Below, one piece after another: positions 51,288-60,818 of a stretch of DNA of 64,000 nt. A model generated the notes under the pieces. It made no database searches. It worked only from the letters and a program-made list of their open reading frames with translations, and was not told where the DNA came from. Source of the DNA: Hydrogenibacillus schlegelii (GTDB taxonomy: Bacteria; Bacillota; Bacilli; Thermicanales; DSM-22653); NCBI RefSeq assembly GCF_001653195.1, contig NZ_JXBB01000055.1, positions 1 through 64,000 of the forward strand. The letters run 5' to 3'. The stretch's first letter is position 1. Each line of letters begins with the position of its first letter. The position numbers were made by a program, and so were the translations under genes.

Positions 51288-53618
51288 TCAGCGCTTGGAC
51301 CGCTTTTTTCGCCGCCCCCCGCCGGGCGATGCGGGCGGTGCGGCGTCCGGGTTCGAGGGATGCTTCTTGGCCCGGGACCGGCCCCGCTTTTTCTTGCTCC
51401 CTTTCTCCCGGGCGGAACCGGCCGCTTGATCGCCCACCGGGCGGGCGGCGCGGATGACCTTGACCCGGCCTTCCGAACGCCGGCGCGCGGGGGCCGTTCC
51501 TTCCTCGACGAGGACGAAATCGACCGTCCGCTCGGCGATGTTCACGCCGACGCAGCGGACGCGGACCGGATCGCCGAGGCGGTACGTCTTCCCGGTGTGT
51601 TCCCCGATGAGGGCGTACTGCCGTTCGTGGAAGTGATAGTAGTCGTCCCCCATCGTGCTGACGTGGACGAGCCCTTCGATCGTGTTCGGGAGCCGGACGA
51701 AGAGGCCGAACGACGTCACGCCGCTGATCACGGCGTCGAATTCGTCGCCGATCCGCCCGGCCATATATTCGGCCATCTTCAGGGCGTCGGTCTCCCGCTC
51801 CGCCTCCATCGCCACCCGCTCGCGAATCGACGATTGCTCGGCGATGTCCGGGAGCGCTTCCCGGATGGCGGCGAGGGCGGTCGGATCGAGATCGCGGTCG
51901 AACTCGTACCGCCGGATCAGCCGGTGGACGACGAGGTCCGGATAGCGCCGAATCGGCGAGGTGAAGTGGGTGTAGTATTCGGCGGCGAGGCCAAAATGCC
52001 CTTCGTTCGTCGCGGCATACCGGGCCTGCTGCATCGACCGAAGAAGCACCTGAGCAATGATCGCCTCCTCCGGCTCGCCGCGGGATTCGTTCAGAATCGC
52101 CTGCAGCGCCCGGGGCTGGACGCGGCCCGGGGCGCCCCGGACGATGTAGCCGAAGGCGCTGATGAACGCAAGAAAGGCCTGGATTTTCTCCGGGTCCGGC
52201 GGCTCGTGGATGCGGTAGAGGAAGGGGAGATCCCGGAAGGCGATGTGCTCGGCCACCGTCTCATTGGCCGCCAGCATGAAGTCTTCGATGAGCATCTCCG
52301 CCTTGTCCCGCTCCCGCGGCCGGACGTCGATCGGCCGCCCCCGGTCGTCGAGGACGATGTGGGGCTCCTCCAGGTCGAAATCGAGCGCCCCCCGCTCGAT
52401 GCGGCGGGCCCGAAGCCGCTCGGACAGCGCCGCCATCTCGAGGAGCATCGGCGCAAACGGATGGAGCGGGTCGTCAGGCGGGACGGCGCCTTCCCGAAGC
52501 AGGCGGTTGACGTCGGTATAGGTGAGGCGCGCGTCGGAGCGGATGACGCTCGGGTAGAAGACGTAATCGAGGCGCCGGCCGGTCCGGTCGAACGTCATCT
52601 CGCAGGTGATCGCCAGCCGATCGACGCCGGGGTTCAGGCTCGCGATGCCGTTGGAAAGCTCCGGCGGAAGCATCGGGATCACCCGGTCGACGAGGTAGAT
52701 GCTCGTCCCGCGCCGGTACGCCTCCCGGTCGAGGGCCGTCCCTTCCCGGACGTAGTGAGCGACGTCGGCGATGTGGACGTAAAGCCGCAGCCGGTCGCCG
52801 AACACTTCGAGGGAGACGGCGTCGTCGAAGTCCTTCGCCTCCTCACCGTCGATCGTCACCGTCATGAGCGCGGTCAGATCCCGCCGCCCGATCCGCTCTT
52901 CCGGGAGCACCGCCTGCGGCAGCGCCCGGGCCTCCGCCAGGACATCGTCGGGAAACGCCTCCGGCAACTCGTACTTCCGGATGATGGAACGAATGTCGAC
53001 GCCGGGCTCCCCTTCGGCGCCGAGGATTTCGACGACGCGGCCGAGGGCGGTGACATCCTCCGTCGGGTAGCGTTCGATCCGAACGACGACCTTATCCCCT
53101 TGCCGGGCGCTCAGCGTCCCGTCCGGCAGGACGAAGATCACGTCGCCGATCCGCCGGTCGTCCGGGACGACGGCACCGCCGCCGGGCGTCTTGTGAAACG
53201 TCCCGACGATCTCCTTCTTCGCCCGGGCGAGGATGCGGACGACCTCCCCTTCCATCCGCCGGCCTTCTTCGGCGGGGCGGTTGATCCGGACGAGGACCCG
53301 GTCGCCGTGCCAGGCGCCGTTTAAGTCGCCGGGATGGATGTAGACGTCCGGCTCCCCCGGGGTGTCGGGGATGAGGAAGGCAAACCCCTTGCGGTGTCCT
53401 TCGATCGTCCCCCGGACGAGGTTCATCATCTCCGGCAGGCCGTAGCGGCCGGCCCGGGTGCGGACGATCTTCCCCTCCGCTTCGAGGCGACGAAGAAGGT
53501 CGCTCAGGCGTTCCGCCGCCTCCGGCGTCTGGATGCCGAGGGCCGCTTCGATCTCGGCCCGCCGCATCGGCCGGCCGCGAATGGTCGATTTGAGCAGGGC
53601 GATCAGCTCGGACTCCAC
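51288..53618 (-). CDS. rnr: Ribonuclease R
   Basis: A 776-residue 3'-5' exoribonuclease that degrades structured RNA and works with trans-translation to remove the faulty mRNA. Domains in order: helix-turn-helix-like N-terminus (about 1-60), cold-shock domains (about 65-230), the RNB catalytic core (with DGEEAKDFDDAVSLE and its aspartates), and an S1 domain (DAVISGVTSFGLFVRL, about 640-720). The C-terminal 55 residues are Lys/Arg-rich. AAAGGAGGA precedes the ATG at 53618. It is adjacent to smpB. Confidence 0.97.
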   Translation of the reverse strand: MESELIALLKSTIRGRPMRRAEIEAALGIQTPEAAERLSDLLRRLEAEGKIVRTRAGRYGLPEMMNLVRGTIEGHRKGFAFLIPDTPGEPDVYIHPGDLNGAWHGDRVLVRINRPAEEGRRMEGEVVRILARAKKEIVGTFHKTPGGGAVVPDDRRIGDVIFVLPDGTLSARQGDKVVVRIERYPTEDVTALGRVVEILGAEGEPGVDIRSIIRKYELPEAFPDDVLAEARALPQAVLPEERIGRRDLTALMTVTIDGEEAKDFDDAVSLEVFGDRLRLYVHIADVAHYVREGTALDREAYRRGTSIYLVDRVIPMLPPELSNGIASLNPGVDRLAITCEMTFDRTGRRLDYVFYPSVIRSDARLTYTDVNRLLREGAVPPDDPLHPFAPMLLEMAALSERLRARRIERGALDFDLEEPHIVLDDRGRPIDVRPRERDKAEMLIEDFMLAANETVAEHIAFRDLPFLYRIHEPPDPEKIQAFLAFISAFGYIVRGAPGRVQPRALQAILNESRGEPEEAIIAQVLLRSMQQARYAATNEGHFGLAAEYYTHFTSPIRRYPDLVVHRLIRRYEFDRDLDPTALAAIREALPDIAEQSSIRERVAMEAERETDALKMAEYMAGRIGDEFDAVISGVTSFGLFVRLPNTIEGLVHVSTMGDDYYHFHERQYALIGEHTGKTYRLGDPVRVRCVGVNIAERTVDFVLVEEGTAPARRRSEGRVKVIRAARPVGDQAAGSAREKGSKKKRGRSRAKKHPSNPDAAPPASPGGGRRKKRSKR

Positions 53619-53818
53619 CGTCTGTCCTCCTTTGAGAAGAGCCGGACACCTCGTCCGCCCTTCGCTTCCCCGCGGGCCGCCCTTTCTCCGGACGCCGCGC
53701 CGCTTCCGGCGGGCCCTGCCGGCCGGCGGGGCAAACCCTTTGGCCGGCGACTTTTAAGGCACCGCGTTGATCCCAGGATGTCTGGCCGCGGCCGGGAAAA
53801 ACCCGGGTGTCCCTTTGA

Positions 53819-54610
53819 TCAAACCGGCGCCCCGCCCGATTCCGGCGGCGCCGGCGCGCCGGGGACATGGGTATGAAGAAACCGCGCGATGTCCCGAAAG
53901 AGGGCCTCCTTTTCCCGTTCGAGGACGATCAGATGGGACGCCTCCGGATACCAGACGAGCGCCTTTTTGGCCGGCGGCGTGCCGGCGCGGCGATAGATCC
54001 GCTCCGCATCGTGCGGAAAGATCGTCTCATCCCGGAGGCCCTGGGCGATGAAAAGCGGCACGCGAACGTCGGGCAGTTCCCGCCGGACGACCCGAAGAAG
54101 GCGCCAAAGCTCCGCCACCGACCGCAGCGGGATTCGATCATACGGCACGAGATGCGCCTCGATGTGGGGCGGCTTTTTGCCTTCTCGCGGCCGATACGGG
54201 GAAAAGCGGTGGACGAGCGGGGCGAGGTAAGCCCGGCGATCGCGAAAGCGGAGCGGGGCCGCGAGGACGACGGCCGCCCGCGGGGCAAGCTCCCGTGCCA
54301 GGAGGAGGGCGATCGCGCCGCCCATCGACAGCCCGGCGACGACGACGCCGCCCGGCGCCGCCTCGGCGAGCCGAAGGGTGGCCGCCCGGGCGCCGTCGAC
54401 CCAGTCCGTCCAGCGCGTCCGGCGGAGGGCCTCCGGCGTCTCGCCGTGCCCCGGAAGCAGGGGCGCATGCACCGTATACCCCAGCCGATGAAAGAAAGCC
54501 CCCATCGGCCGCATCTCCGACGGCGTCCCGGCAAATCCGTGCAAGATGAGGAGGCCGATCGGACCGCCCGTCCAGAAGAACGGCGACGGCGAGCGGGCGA
54601 CGGCGTTCAC
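53819..54610 (-). CDS. est: Carboxylesterase Est30-like (YvaK)
   Basis: A 263-residue alpha/beta hydrolase. The oxyanion region is LILHGFAGTP, the nucleophile elbow GLSMGG, and the acid and base lie in QGLRDETIFPHD and ASHLIVLE. Close relatives in Geobacillus (Est30) hydrolyse short-chain esters. The GTG at 54610 is chosen after AAGGAGGGG. The position between secG and rnr is conserved in Bacilli. Confidence 0.92.
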   Translation of the reverse strand: MNAVARSPSPFFWTGGPIGLLILHGFAGTPSEMRPMGAFFHRLGYTVHAPLLPGHGETPEALRRTRWTDWVDGARAATLRLAEAAPGGVVVAGLSMGGAIALLLARELAPRAAVVLAAPLRFRDRRAYLAPLVHRFSPYRPREGKKPPHIEAHLVPYDRIPLRSVAELWRLLRVVRRELPDVRVPLFIAQGLRDETIFPHDAERIYRRAGTPPAKKALVWYPEASHLIVLEREKEALFRDIARFLHTHVPGAPAPPESGGAPV

Positions 54611-54655
54611 GCCCGACCCCTCCTTGATGTCCAAGCCGCCGCTAGGGTTGGCTGA

Positions 54656-54687
54656 TGAAAAACGCCACCTCTTTCCGGCGAGGCGGC
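54656..54687 (-). terminator. Intrinsic terminator after secG
   Basis: A 9-base stem with one G-U pair, 54662-54670 against 54679-54687, followed on the minus strand by TTTTTC. Confidence 0.7.
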
Positions 54688-54733
54688 GGATCGGCGCGGC
54701 CGGCGAGGATGCCGGCCCGAACGTTGGGACGGA

Positions 54734-54970
54734 TCACTTCCCGAGATAGGCGACGGCCATCGCGAGCAGCATAAAGGTCACGGCGAGGATCCGGGTGAGG
54801 TTGTGGAGCAGGCCGTCGATCCCCCGGGCCTTCTGCCGGCCGAAAAGCTGCTCGGCGCCGCCGGTGATGGCGCCGCTCAGCCCGGCGCTTTTTCCCGCCT
54901 GCAGCACGATGACGGCGATGAGCATGAGGGCATTGATGAGAAGAAGGACGGTCAAAATCGTCGCCAGCAT
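54734..54970 (-). CDS. secG: Preprotein translocase subunit SecG
   Basis: A 78-residue membrane protein with two helices (about 3-22 and 55-74) and the conserved LQAGKSAGLSGAITGGAEQLFG loop between. It assists protein export through SecYEG. GGAGGG precedes the ATG at 54970. It has its own promoter and heads the secG-est-rnr-smpB group, although a terminator-like hairpin follows it. Confidence 0.95.
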   Translation of the reverse strand: MLATILTVLLLINALMLIAVIVLQAGKSAGLSGAITGGAEQLFGRQKARGIDGLLHNLTRILAVTFMLLAMAVAYLGK

Positions 54971-55023
54971 GATCGACCCTCCACGGAGCCGGCGGCCGCC
55001 TGGGGCGCGCCGTTGTCGCCTGT

Positions 55024-55052
55024 AGTCTAACATAGCCTGAAAGGCCGCGCAA
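55024..55052 (-). promoter_or_regulatory. Promoter of secG
   Basis: TTGCGC (55052-55047), 17 bases, an extended -10 ending in TAGACT (55029-55024). Confidence 0.65.
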
Positions 55053-55184
55053 GAAGCGGGGATCGGGGCGGTCGACGCCGGTGACGGTTGGTTTCATCGC
55101 CTGCGTGAACGACCTTCGGGGTGCGCCATCTTGACGCTCAGCGCCACCTGGGCTTCGATGATGGCCCGGGCGCCGGAGTAAAAT

Positions 55185-55207
55185 AAGGCCGGCATCTCAC
55201 CGGCCTT
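55185..55207. terminator. Terminator at the end of the salvage operon
   Basis: An 8-base stem, 55185-55192 against 55200-55207 (AAGGCCGG), with T-rich sequence on both sides. It overlaps the last codons of the aldolase gene. Confidence 0.65.
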
Positions 55208-55949
55208 TTTCCGACCTTGGCTTCGATCCCTGTTCGAAGTCTTCCGCACAAATATCCACTCCAGAAGGACAGGGAAATCCCCTCGGCGAACGGACCGAAC
55301 TGCCCATCGCCTCTTTGATGGACTCGAGTTCCTGAACCCGCGCGTGCGAAAGCCCCCGAATCCGCCCGAGGGTGCGGGCCAGAAAGTGGATCTTCGCCAT
55401 CTGCTCGACGTTTTCCAGCAAAAAATACGCTGACCACAGATCCTCGGCCCAAGCCACCGCCCCGTGGTTTTCCAAGAGGAGCGCGTGATGATGGCGAAGA
55501 TACGGGGCGATGGCTTCAGCCACTTCTTCCGTGGATGGGAGACCGTAAGGCGCGATCGGCACCTCGCCGACGTAGATGACCGACTCGGGTAAAAATGCCC
55601 GATCCAGCGGGATCCCGGCAACGGCATGGGCGGTGGCATACGGCGGATGCGCATGAACGACCGCCCGGACGTCCGGGCGTTCCCGGTAAATGCGAAGATG
55701 CATCTTCAGCTCAGAGGTTGGGGATCGATGGCCCTCCACGGGGCGCCCGAAAAGGTCGACCTTGACCAGCATTTCCGGCGTCATCATGCCCTTGCTGACG
55801 CGGGTCGGGGTAACGAGCACCTCCCGTTCCGACAATCGGACCGAAATGTTTCCCTCCGTGCCGGCGACAAACCCGCGTTCAAAAAGGAGTTTTCCGACCC
55901 GGCAAATCTCCTGACGCACCTGTTCGTCCGGCGTTTCCGTTCCGTGCAA
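55197..55949 (-). CDS. Class II aldolase of the FucA/DrdA (Ald2) type
   Basis: A 250-residue zinc aldolase of the FucA group. GTEGNISVR (30-38) is the phosphate-binding region, Glu80 the catalytic acid, His99 and His101 (HAHPP) plus His162 (ENHG) the zinc ligands. In the DHAP shunt such enzymes split 5-methylthioribulose-1-phosphate or 5-deoxyribulose-1-phosphate into DHAP and an aldehyde. It is closer to FucA than to the dehydratase MtnB. The start is a TTG at 55949 after GAGGGT. It is the last gene of the six-gene operon and has an extra, non-conserved C-terminal tail of about 35 residues. L-fuculose phosphate as substrate is unlikely given mtnA and mtnK beside it. Confidence 0.85.
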   Translation of the reverse strand: MHGTETPDEQVRQEICRVGKLLFERGFVAGTEGNISVRLSEREVLVTPTRVSKGMMTPEMLVKVDLFGRPVEGHRSPTSELKMHLRIYRERPDVRAVVHAHPPYATAHAVAGIPLDRAFLPESVIYVGEVPIAPYGLPSTEEVAEAIAPYLRHHHALLLENHGAVAWAEDLWSAYFLLENVEQMAKIHFLARTLGRIRGLSHARVQELESIKEAMGSSVRSPRGFPCPSGVDICAEDFEQGSKPRSEKGR

Positions 55950-55986
55950 ATGAAGACCCTCGCTTTCTTGTGATTCCCCGGCTAAG

Positions 55987-57036
55987 TTACCTCTCCAATA
56001 AATGCGGGAGGGTTTCGCTATATGGCGGCCGAATCACTCCTTTCTCGGTGATGATGCCCGCCACAAGCTCATGCGGCGTCACATCGAAAGCGGGGTTATA
56101 AACGTTCGCGCCTTCCGGAGCGATCCGGCAACCGTAGCACGTCCGCACTTCGTCCGGATCCCGCTCTTCAATGACGATCTCATCCCCCGTCGCCGTCTCG
56201 AGGTCAATCGTCGAACTCGGCGCGGCCACGTAGAACGGGATGCCGTGGGCCTTGGCCAGGAGCGCCAGCCCGTACGTGCCGATTTTGTTGGCCACGTCAC
56301 CGTTTCTTGCGATGCGGTCGGCGCCGACGATGACGAGATCGACCCAGCCCCGCCTCATCACCACGGCCGCCGTGCTGTCTGTAATCAGCGTCACGTCGAT
56401 CCCGGCGTCCATCAGCTCCCATGCGGTCAGCCGAGCCCCTTGCAAAAGGGGCCGCGTCTCATCGGCAAACACGCGGATCGTCATCCCCTGCGCTTTGGCC
56501 AGGTAAATCGGTGCGACGGCCGTCCCGATGCCCGCCGTTGCCAGTTTGCCGGTATTGCAGTGCGTGAGCACCCCCATACCGTCCTGAAGCAGGGAAAGAC
56601 CGTGTCTCCCGATCGCTTCCGTCATCGCCCGATCTTCGTCCTGAATCGCCCGGGCTTCCTGGAGGAGCGCCTGCTTGATTTCTCGAACGGGTCGCTCCCG
56701 CAACGAAAGCGCCTTTCTTTCCAGCCGGTCGAGCGCCCAGAACAAATTGACCGCCGTCGGACGCGAAGCGGCAAGAAACTTTTTTTGTTTTAATAAATGA
56801 TCGTAAAATGCATCAAACGACGCCTCCGGCGCCTCCCGCACGCCGATCACCAGCCCGTAAGCGGCCGCCACCCCGATCGCCGGGGCACCGCGCACGCGGA
56901 GCTTCCGGATGGCTTCGAAGACCCCTTCCACCGAATCGAGGGCGAGGAAATGCTTCTCCTGCGGCAGCCGCGTCTGATCCAGCAGGATGAGACGGTCGTT
57001 CTCCCAGCGGAGATAGGATTCTTGAGGGGCGGGCAT
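55987..57036 (-). CDS. mtnA: S-methyl-5-thioribose-1-phosphate isomerase
   Basis: A 349-residue isomerase that converts methylthioribose-1-phosphate, or 5-deoxyribose-1-phosphate in related systems, to the ribulose form. The catalytic cysteine is Cys160 (THCNTG) and the aspartate Asp240 (GADRI), at the same positions as in the B. subtilis enzyme. LRVRGAPAIGVAAAYG and NKIGTYGLALLAKAHGIPFYV (quoted in part) are also typical. GGGAGG precedes the ATG at 57036. It lies 29 bases after mtnK and 37 before the aldolase. Confidence 0.95.
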   Translation of the reverse strand: MPAPQESYLRWENDRLILLDQTRLPQEKHFLALDSVEGVFEAIRKLRVRGAPAIGVAAAYGLVIGVREAPEASFDAFYDHLLKQKKFLAASRPTAVNLFWALDRLERKALSLRERPVREIKQALLQEARAIQDEDRAMTEAIGRHGLSLLQDGMGVLTHCNTGKLATAGIGTAVAPIYLAKAQGMTIRVFADETRPLLQGARLTAWELMDAGIDVTLITDSTAAVVMRRGWVDLVIVGADRIARNGDVANKIGTYGLALLAKAHGIPFYVAAPSSTIDLETATGDEIVIEERDPDEVRTCYGCRIAPEGANVYNPAFDVTPHELVAGIITEKGVIRPPYSETLPHLLER

Positions 57037-57065
57037 CCGGACTTTTCCTCCCAGAAAATATAAGC

Positions 57066-58304
57066 TTACATTCTTTTTTCCGCTTTCTCTTCTTCACGAT
57101 GCGCCGTCTTGAGCGTCGCCACGAAGGCCGACCCGTCGAGGTGGCGGTACCGGTCGAGGATGAAGACTTTTGCCGCCCTGAGGAGCGTCCGCTCCGCCTT
57201 CAGGCGCTTCTCGGGGTCCGAGATGGACGTGATGTCTTTGACGTGAGCCAGGCCGATGATGCGGCGGGCGAGCTCCAGGCCGGTCACGCCGGCGCTGTCG
57301 ACGATGACGCGATCGACGTAATCCTCCGCAACCCCAATGCCCCGGGCCAGCGGGTCCCGGGCGTCCTGATGCCAGGCGGCGAGAAACTTGGCCCGGAAAC
57401 GGTCGACGACGCCGGCGATCGCCTGCTCCAGCCAGTGCAGGTAATCGAGGCGCGCCGCTTCGTCTTCCATCGTCGCTCCGGCGTTGGCCCAGGCGAACAT
57501 CAAATTGGCCACGACGTTGCCGACGTCATAGCCGATCGGTCCGAAAAAGGCGAACTCCGGATCGATCACCTTGGTCTCCCGCTCGTCGACGAAGATCGAT
57601 CCGGTGTGCAGGTCGCCGTGGATGAGCGCCTGCGCTTCGGACATAAACTGCCATTTCAGCTTGGCGACTTCCCGGCGGAGCTCGCCGTCGCCGTATATCA
57701 TCCGTTCGATCCATTCCCGGTTGGGCGGATAAGGATCGTTTCGCCGCTTGGCGTCCGTAAACGGCTCGGTGTACACGAGATCTTCGGTGATCTCGCACAG
57801 GTCCGGATTGATGAATCGCCGAACGAGCGCCTTTTTCACCTTCGGGTCCATGGCGACGTCCGTCGTATAAAACAGCGTCTGCACCAGAAACGTGGTGATG
57901 TGTTCGACGAAGTGGGGCAGCTTCCGGTGCTCCATGAGCGCGCGCCGCATGATCGAAAGGTGAGACAGATCCTCCATGGCAAAGGCGCGCATCACCTCGT
58001 CGTACGCATAGACTTCGGGGGCCAGGCCGGGGGCGAGTTCGTTATAACGTTTGAGCATCTCGTACTCGATCCGGACGCGATCGGGAGTGATGCGAAACGC
58101 GTCGGAGATGCGGGCCGTCTCGCCTCCCTGTTTGATGATGAGCGACCGGCCCGACCGCCGATCCCGCACCCGAAAGACGTAATTGATGTTTCCGTCGCCG
58201 ATTTCTTCGCTTTCGAGTTCGGCATCGGCCGGGAAAAAGCCCCGCTCCTTGGCATACGCGATGGCGTCGTCCGGTTGCATGACGAAAAAGCGATCAAAGC
58301 GCAA
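57066..58304 (-). CDS. mtnK: 5-methylthioribose kinase
   Basis: A 412-residue kinase of the aminoglycoside-phosphotransferase fold. It phosphorylates free methylthioribose at C1; some homologues also accept 5-deoxyribose. EIGDGNINYVFRV, LIIKQ, AMEDLSHL and FYTTDVAMDPKVKKALVRRF (in part) match MtnK; the catalytic loop is HGDLHTGSIF and the metal-binding aspartate sits in VIDPEFAF. The start is a TTG at 58304 after GGGAGGGG; the ATG at 58280 is the alternative. Free sugar as substrate fits the importer genes just upstream. Confidence 0.94.
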   Translation of the reverse strand: MRFDRFFVMQPDDAIAYAKERGFFPADAELESEEIGDGNINYVFRVRDRRSGRSLIIKQGGETARISDAFRITPDRVRIEYEMLKRYNELAPGLAPEVYAYDEVMRAFAMEDLSHLSIMRRALMEHRKLPHFVEHITTFLVQTLFYTTDVAMDPKVKKALVRRFINPDLCEITEDLVYTEPFTDAKRRNDPYPPNREWIERMIYGDGELRREVAKLKWQFMSEAQALIHGDLHTGSIFVDERETKVIDPEFAFFGPIGYDVGNVVANLMFAWANAGATMEDEAARLDYLHWLEQAIAGVVDRFRAKFLAAWHQDARDPLARGIGVAEDYVDRVIVDSAGVTGLELARRIIGLAHVKDITSISDPEKRLKAERTLLRAAKVFILDRYRHLDGSAFVATLKTAHREEEKAEKRM

Positions 58305-58317
58305 CGGGACCCCTCCC

Positions 58318-59292
58318 TCAGTGCTTCTTATGCCAGTAGGTCGAGGCAAGCGCCAGCGCCAGGATCGTCCCTTTGACGATGTTCATGGAATAATACGGAA
58401 CCGACATCATCACCAGCCCGTTTTCCAGAACGCCGATCAAAACCGCCCCGGCAAACGTGCCGATGGCGTTCGGCTTGCCCTGCCCGGCAAACGAAAACCC
58501 GATGAAGGCCGCAGCCACGGCGGGCATGAGGTAGCCGGCGCCGGCGTTCACCTGAGCGGAACCGATCCGAGAGGCGATCAGGATCCCGCCGACGGCGGCA
58601 AACAGCGCGGACAGAACGTAGGCGAGCGCCCGATACCGGTCGACCGGGATGCCCGCCAGCCGAGCCGCCTCCAGATTGCCGCCGGTCGCATACATCAGGC
58701 GCCCGTAGCGGGTGTGGTTTAGGAAAATGTGAACGAGGGCGACGGCGACGAGCATGATGACGATGATCGCCGGCACCTGGCCGAGCGCCTTGAAAAGCGG
58801 CGGGATCGTCCCGTCCGTCGGCGTCCCGTCGAGCCGCGGCATCCCTTCGCTGATGGAACCGCCGCCGGTGTACGTCATGGCGATGCCTTCAACGATAAAC
58901 ATCGTCGACAGCGTGGCCACGAGATCCGGGATGCGGAACTTGACGATGAGGAGGATGTTCACCAGCGCGACGCTGAGCGACAGAATCAGCGCCAGCGCCA
59001 GCGAGATCGAAAACGGCAGGCTGTACCAGACGAAAAACGAAACGACGAGAGCGCTCGCCAGCGTCGCGGTCGACCCGATCGACAGGTCGAGGCCGTTTAC
59101 CGCCAGGGCGATCGTGAGCCCGATCGCAATCACCGTCACGATGGAGATGCTCCGTAAAATAGAAACGACGTTGGACGGCGAAAGAAAGGTCGGAAGCAGA
59201 GCGGCAAAGACGACGGTGATGAGCCCGATCGCGATCAGGACGCCCCACCGGCCGAAGAAGGCGCCCCACGAAAAACCGGTCCCGCGTTTCAC
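58318..59292 (-). CDS. Sugar-type ABC importer permease (RbsC family)
   Basis: A 324-residue membrane protein of the BPD_transp_2 family with eight to ten helices. The conserved EAAxxG-like coupling loop reads NLEAARLAGIPVDRYRAL, and the N-terminal NGLDLSIGS segment matches ribose-type permeases. The GTG at 59292 follows GGGAGG, directly after the ATPase stop. Only one permease gene is present, so the channel is probably a homodimer. The likely cargo is 5-methylthioribose or 5-deoxyribose, by context. Confidence 0.9.
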   Translation of the reverse strand: MKRGTGFSWGAFFGRWGVLIAIGLITVVFAALLPTFLSPSNVVSILRSISIVTVIAIGLTIALAVNGLDLSIGSTATLASALVVSFFVWYSLPFSISLALALILSLSVALVNILLIVKFRIPDLVATLSTMFIVEGIAMTYTGGGSISEGMPRLDGTPTDGTIPPLFKALGQVPAIIVIMLVAVALVHIFLNHTRYGRLMYATGGNLEAARLAGIPVDRYRALAYVLSALFAAVGGILIASRIGSAQVNAGAGYLMPAVAAAFIGFSFAGQGKPNAIGTFAGAVLIGVLENGLVMMSVPYYSMNIVKGTILALALASTYWHKKH

Positions 59293-60807
59293 CTACATGC
59301 CTCCCGACGCGTAGTACAGCAGTTTCGACTCGGTCGCCGCTTCGTCCGCCAGCTCCCGAACGATTTTTCCGGCGTACATGACGTAAATGCGGTCGGCCAC
59401 CTGAAGGAGCTCGGCAAATTCGCTCGTCGCGTAGAGGACCGCTTTCCCCGCTTCGGCCAGCCGACGGATGAGGTCGAGGATTTCGGCTTTGGCGCCGACG
59501 TCGATCCCCTTCGTCGGCTCATCGAAGAGGTAGACGTCGGCCTGCCGGAGGAGCCACCGACCGATCACCACCTTCTGCTGGTTCCCGCCCGAAAGGTAGG
59601 CGACCGCCTGGTGGGGATGAGGCGTTTTAATCCCCAGCGTTCGGATCATCGCGTCGCTTTCGTGCTCGATCGCTCCGGAGCGGAGGATCCCCCAGGGACT
59701 CATGCGATCGAGCGCGGCGATCGTCAAGTTCCAGGCGACCGACGCATCGAGCCACAGCCCTTCCTTCCGCCTTTCCTCGGGGACGAGGACGATCCCGTGT
59801 CGAACCGCTTCCCCGGGGTTTCTCAAGCGCACCGCGCGATCGCGCAGGACGATCGTTCCGCGGCGGATCGGGCGGGCGCCGATCAGCGCCTGGCAGAGTT
59901 CGGTTTTCCCGGCGCCGACCAGGCCAGCGATGCCGACCACTTCCCCCGGGCGAACGTGGAAAGAGACGCCGTCGATGCGGCCCTCCCGATCGGCCAGCCC
60001 TTGTACGGCCAGGATGGGACGTTCGTCAGAACCGGGCTTCTTTCGCGCCGGAGAGGAGGCCGAAAGCGTTCTTCCGAGCATCGCCCGGACGATCGCTTCC
60101 GGTTGAATCTCGTTCAGCCGTCCGCGATGGACGACCTGGCCGTCGCGCATGATCGTGATCCGATCGCCAATCGCATAAAGCTCGGGAATGCGGTGGGAAA
60201 TGAACAGGACGCCGATCTGATCCCGGCGGACGAGGTCCCGGATGACGCGGAACAGTTCCTCGCTTTCCTGGGCGCTCAGGGCCGCCGTCGGCTCGTCCAG
60301 AATGAGAAAGCGCCTCCGCTCGACGATCGAACGGGCGATGAGGACAAGCTGCTTTTCCGCCAGGCTGAGCGAGGCGACCGGGCGCCGAACGTCGAGTTCG
60401 ATGCCCAGCGTCGCCAGCGCCTCCTTCCCGAGCGCGTAGACGTCCCGCCAGCGAACCCACGCCCTCCGGCTTCCGGCGCCGTGGGTGAGCCAGTCGAGGG
60501 CGATGTTTTCCGCCACCGACACCGACGGAACGAGGGCGGCATCGACCTCTTGGTAGACGATGTCGATGCCGAGCGCCCGGGCTTCCGCCGGGTTGTGGAT
60601 TCGCACCGGACGGCCGTCGAGGCGGATTTCCCCGGTGTAGTGGGTGTAGAGGCCGGAGAGCACCTTCATCAGCGTCGACTTCCCGGCCCCGTTCGCTCCG
60701 ACGACGGCGTGCACCTCGCCGGTGCGAAACTCGGCGTCCACCCCGCGGAGGGCCTGCACGCCCGGAAAGGAAAGAGAGAGATCGTGCACCGAAAGCACAT
60801 GCGCCAT
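59293..60807 (-). CDS. Sugar-type ABC importer ATPase with two nucleotide-binding domains (RbsA family)
   Basis: A 504-residue protein of two fused ABC domains. The first has a full Walker A (GANGAGKST), the signature-like LSLAEKQL and Walker B FLILDEPTAAL. The second has a looser Walker A (GLVGAGKTE), the strong signature LSGGNQQK and Walker B VYLFDEPTKGID, the usual RbsA pattern. It powers the neighbouring permease. It lies 11 bases after the binding-protein gene and abuts the permease gene. Confidence 0.93.
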   Translation of the reverse strand: MAHVLSVHDLSLSFPGVQALRGVDAEFRTGEVHAVVGANGAGKSTLMKVLSGLYTHYTGEIRLDGRPVRIHNPAEARALGIDIVYQEVDAALVPSVSVAENIALDWLTHGAGSRRAWVRWRDVYALGKEALATLGIELDVRRPVASLSLAEKQLVLIARSIVERRRFLILDEPTAALSAQESEELFRVIRDLVRRDQIGVLFISHRIPELYAIGDRITIMRDGQVVHRGRLNEIQPEAIVRAMLGRTLSASSPARKKPGSDERPILAVQGLADREGRIDGVSFHVRPGEVVGIAGLVGAGKTELCQALIGARPIRRGTIVLRDRAVRLRNPGEAVRHGIVLVPEERRKEGLWLDASVAWNLTIAALDRMSPWGILRSGAIEHESDAMIRTLGIKTPHPHQAVAYLSGGNQQKVVIGRWLLRQADVYLFDEPTKGIDVGAKAEILDLIRRLAEAGKAVLYATSEFAELLQVADRIYVMYAGKIVRELADEAATESKLLYYASGGM

Positions 60808-60818
60808 CGACCGTCACC

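Noticed and set aside
50124-53324. Open frame of 1066 codons on the plus strand opposite rnr, smpB and the RNA methyltransferase
   Set aside because: Arg/Pro-rich translation with no domain; it spans three known genes on the other strand.
55094-55196. Frame after the aldolase reading ALFYSGARAIIEAQVALS and on
   Set aside because: Considered as a frameshifted aldolase tail or a mini gene. It begins inside the terminator hairpin, has no ribosome-binding site, and the aldolase is already complete.
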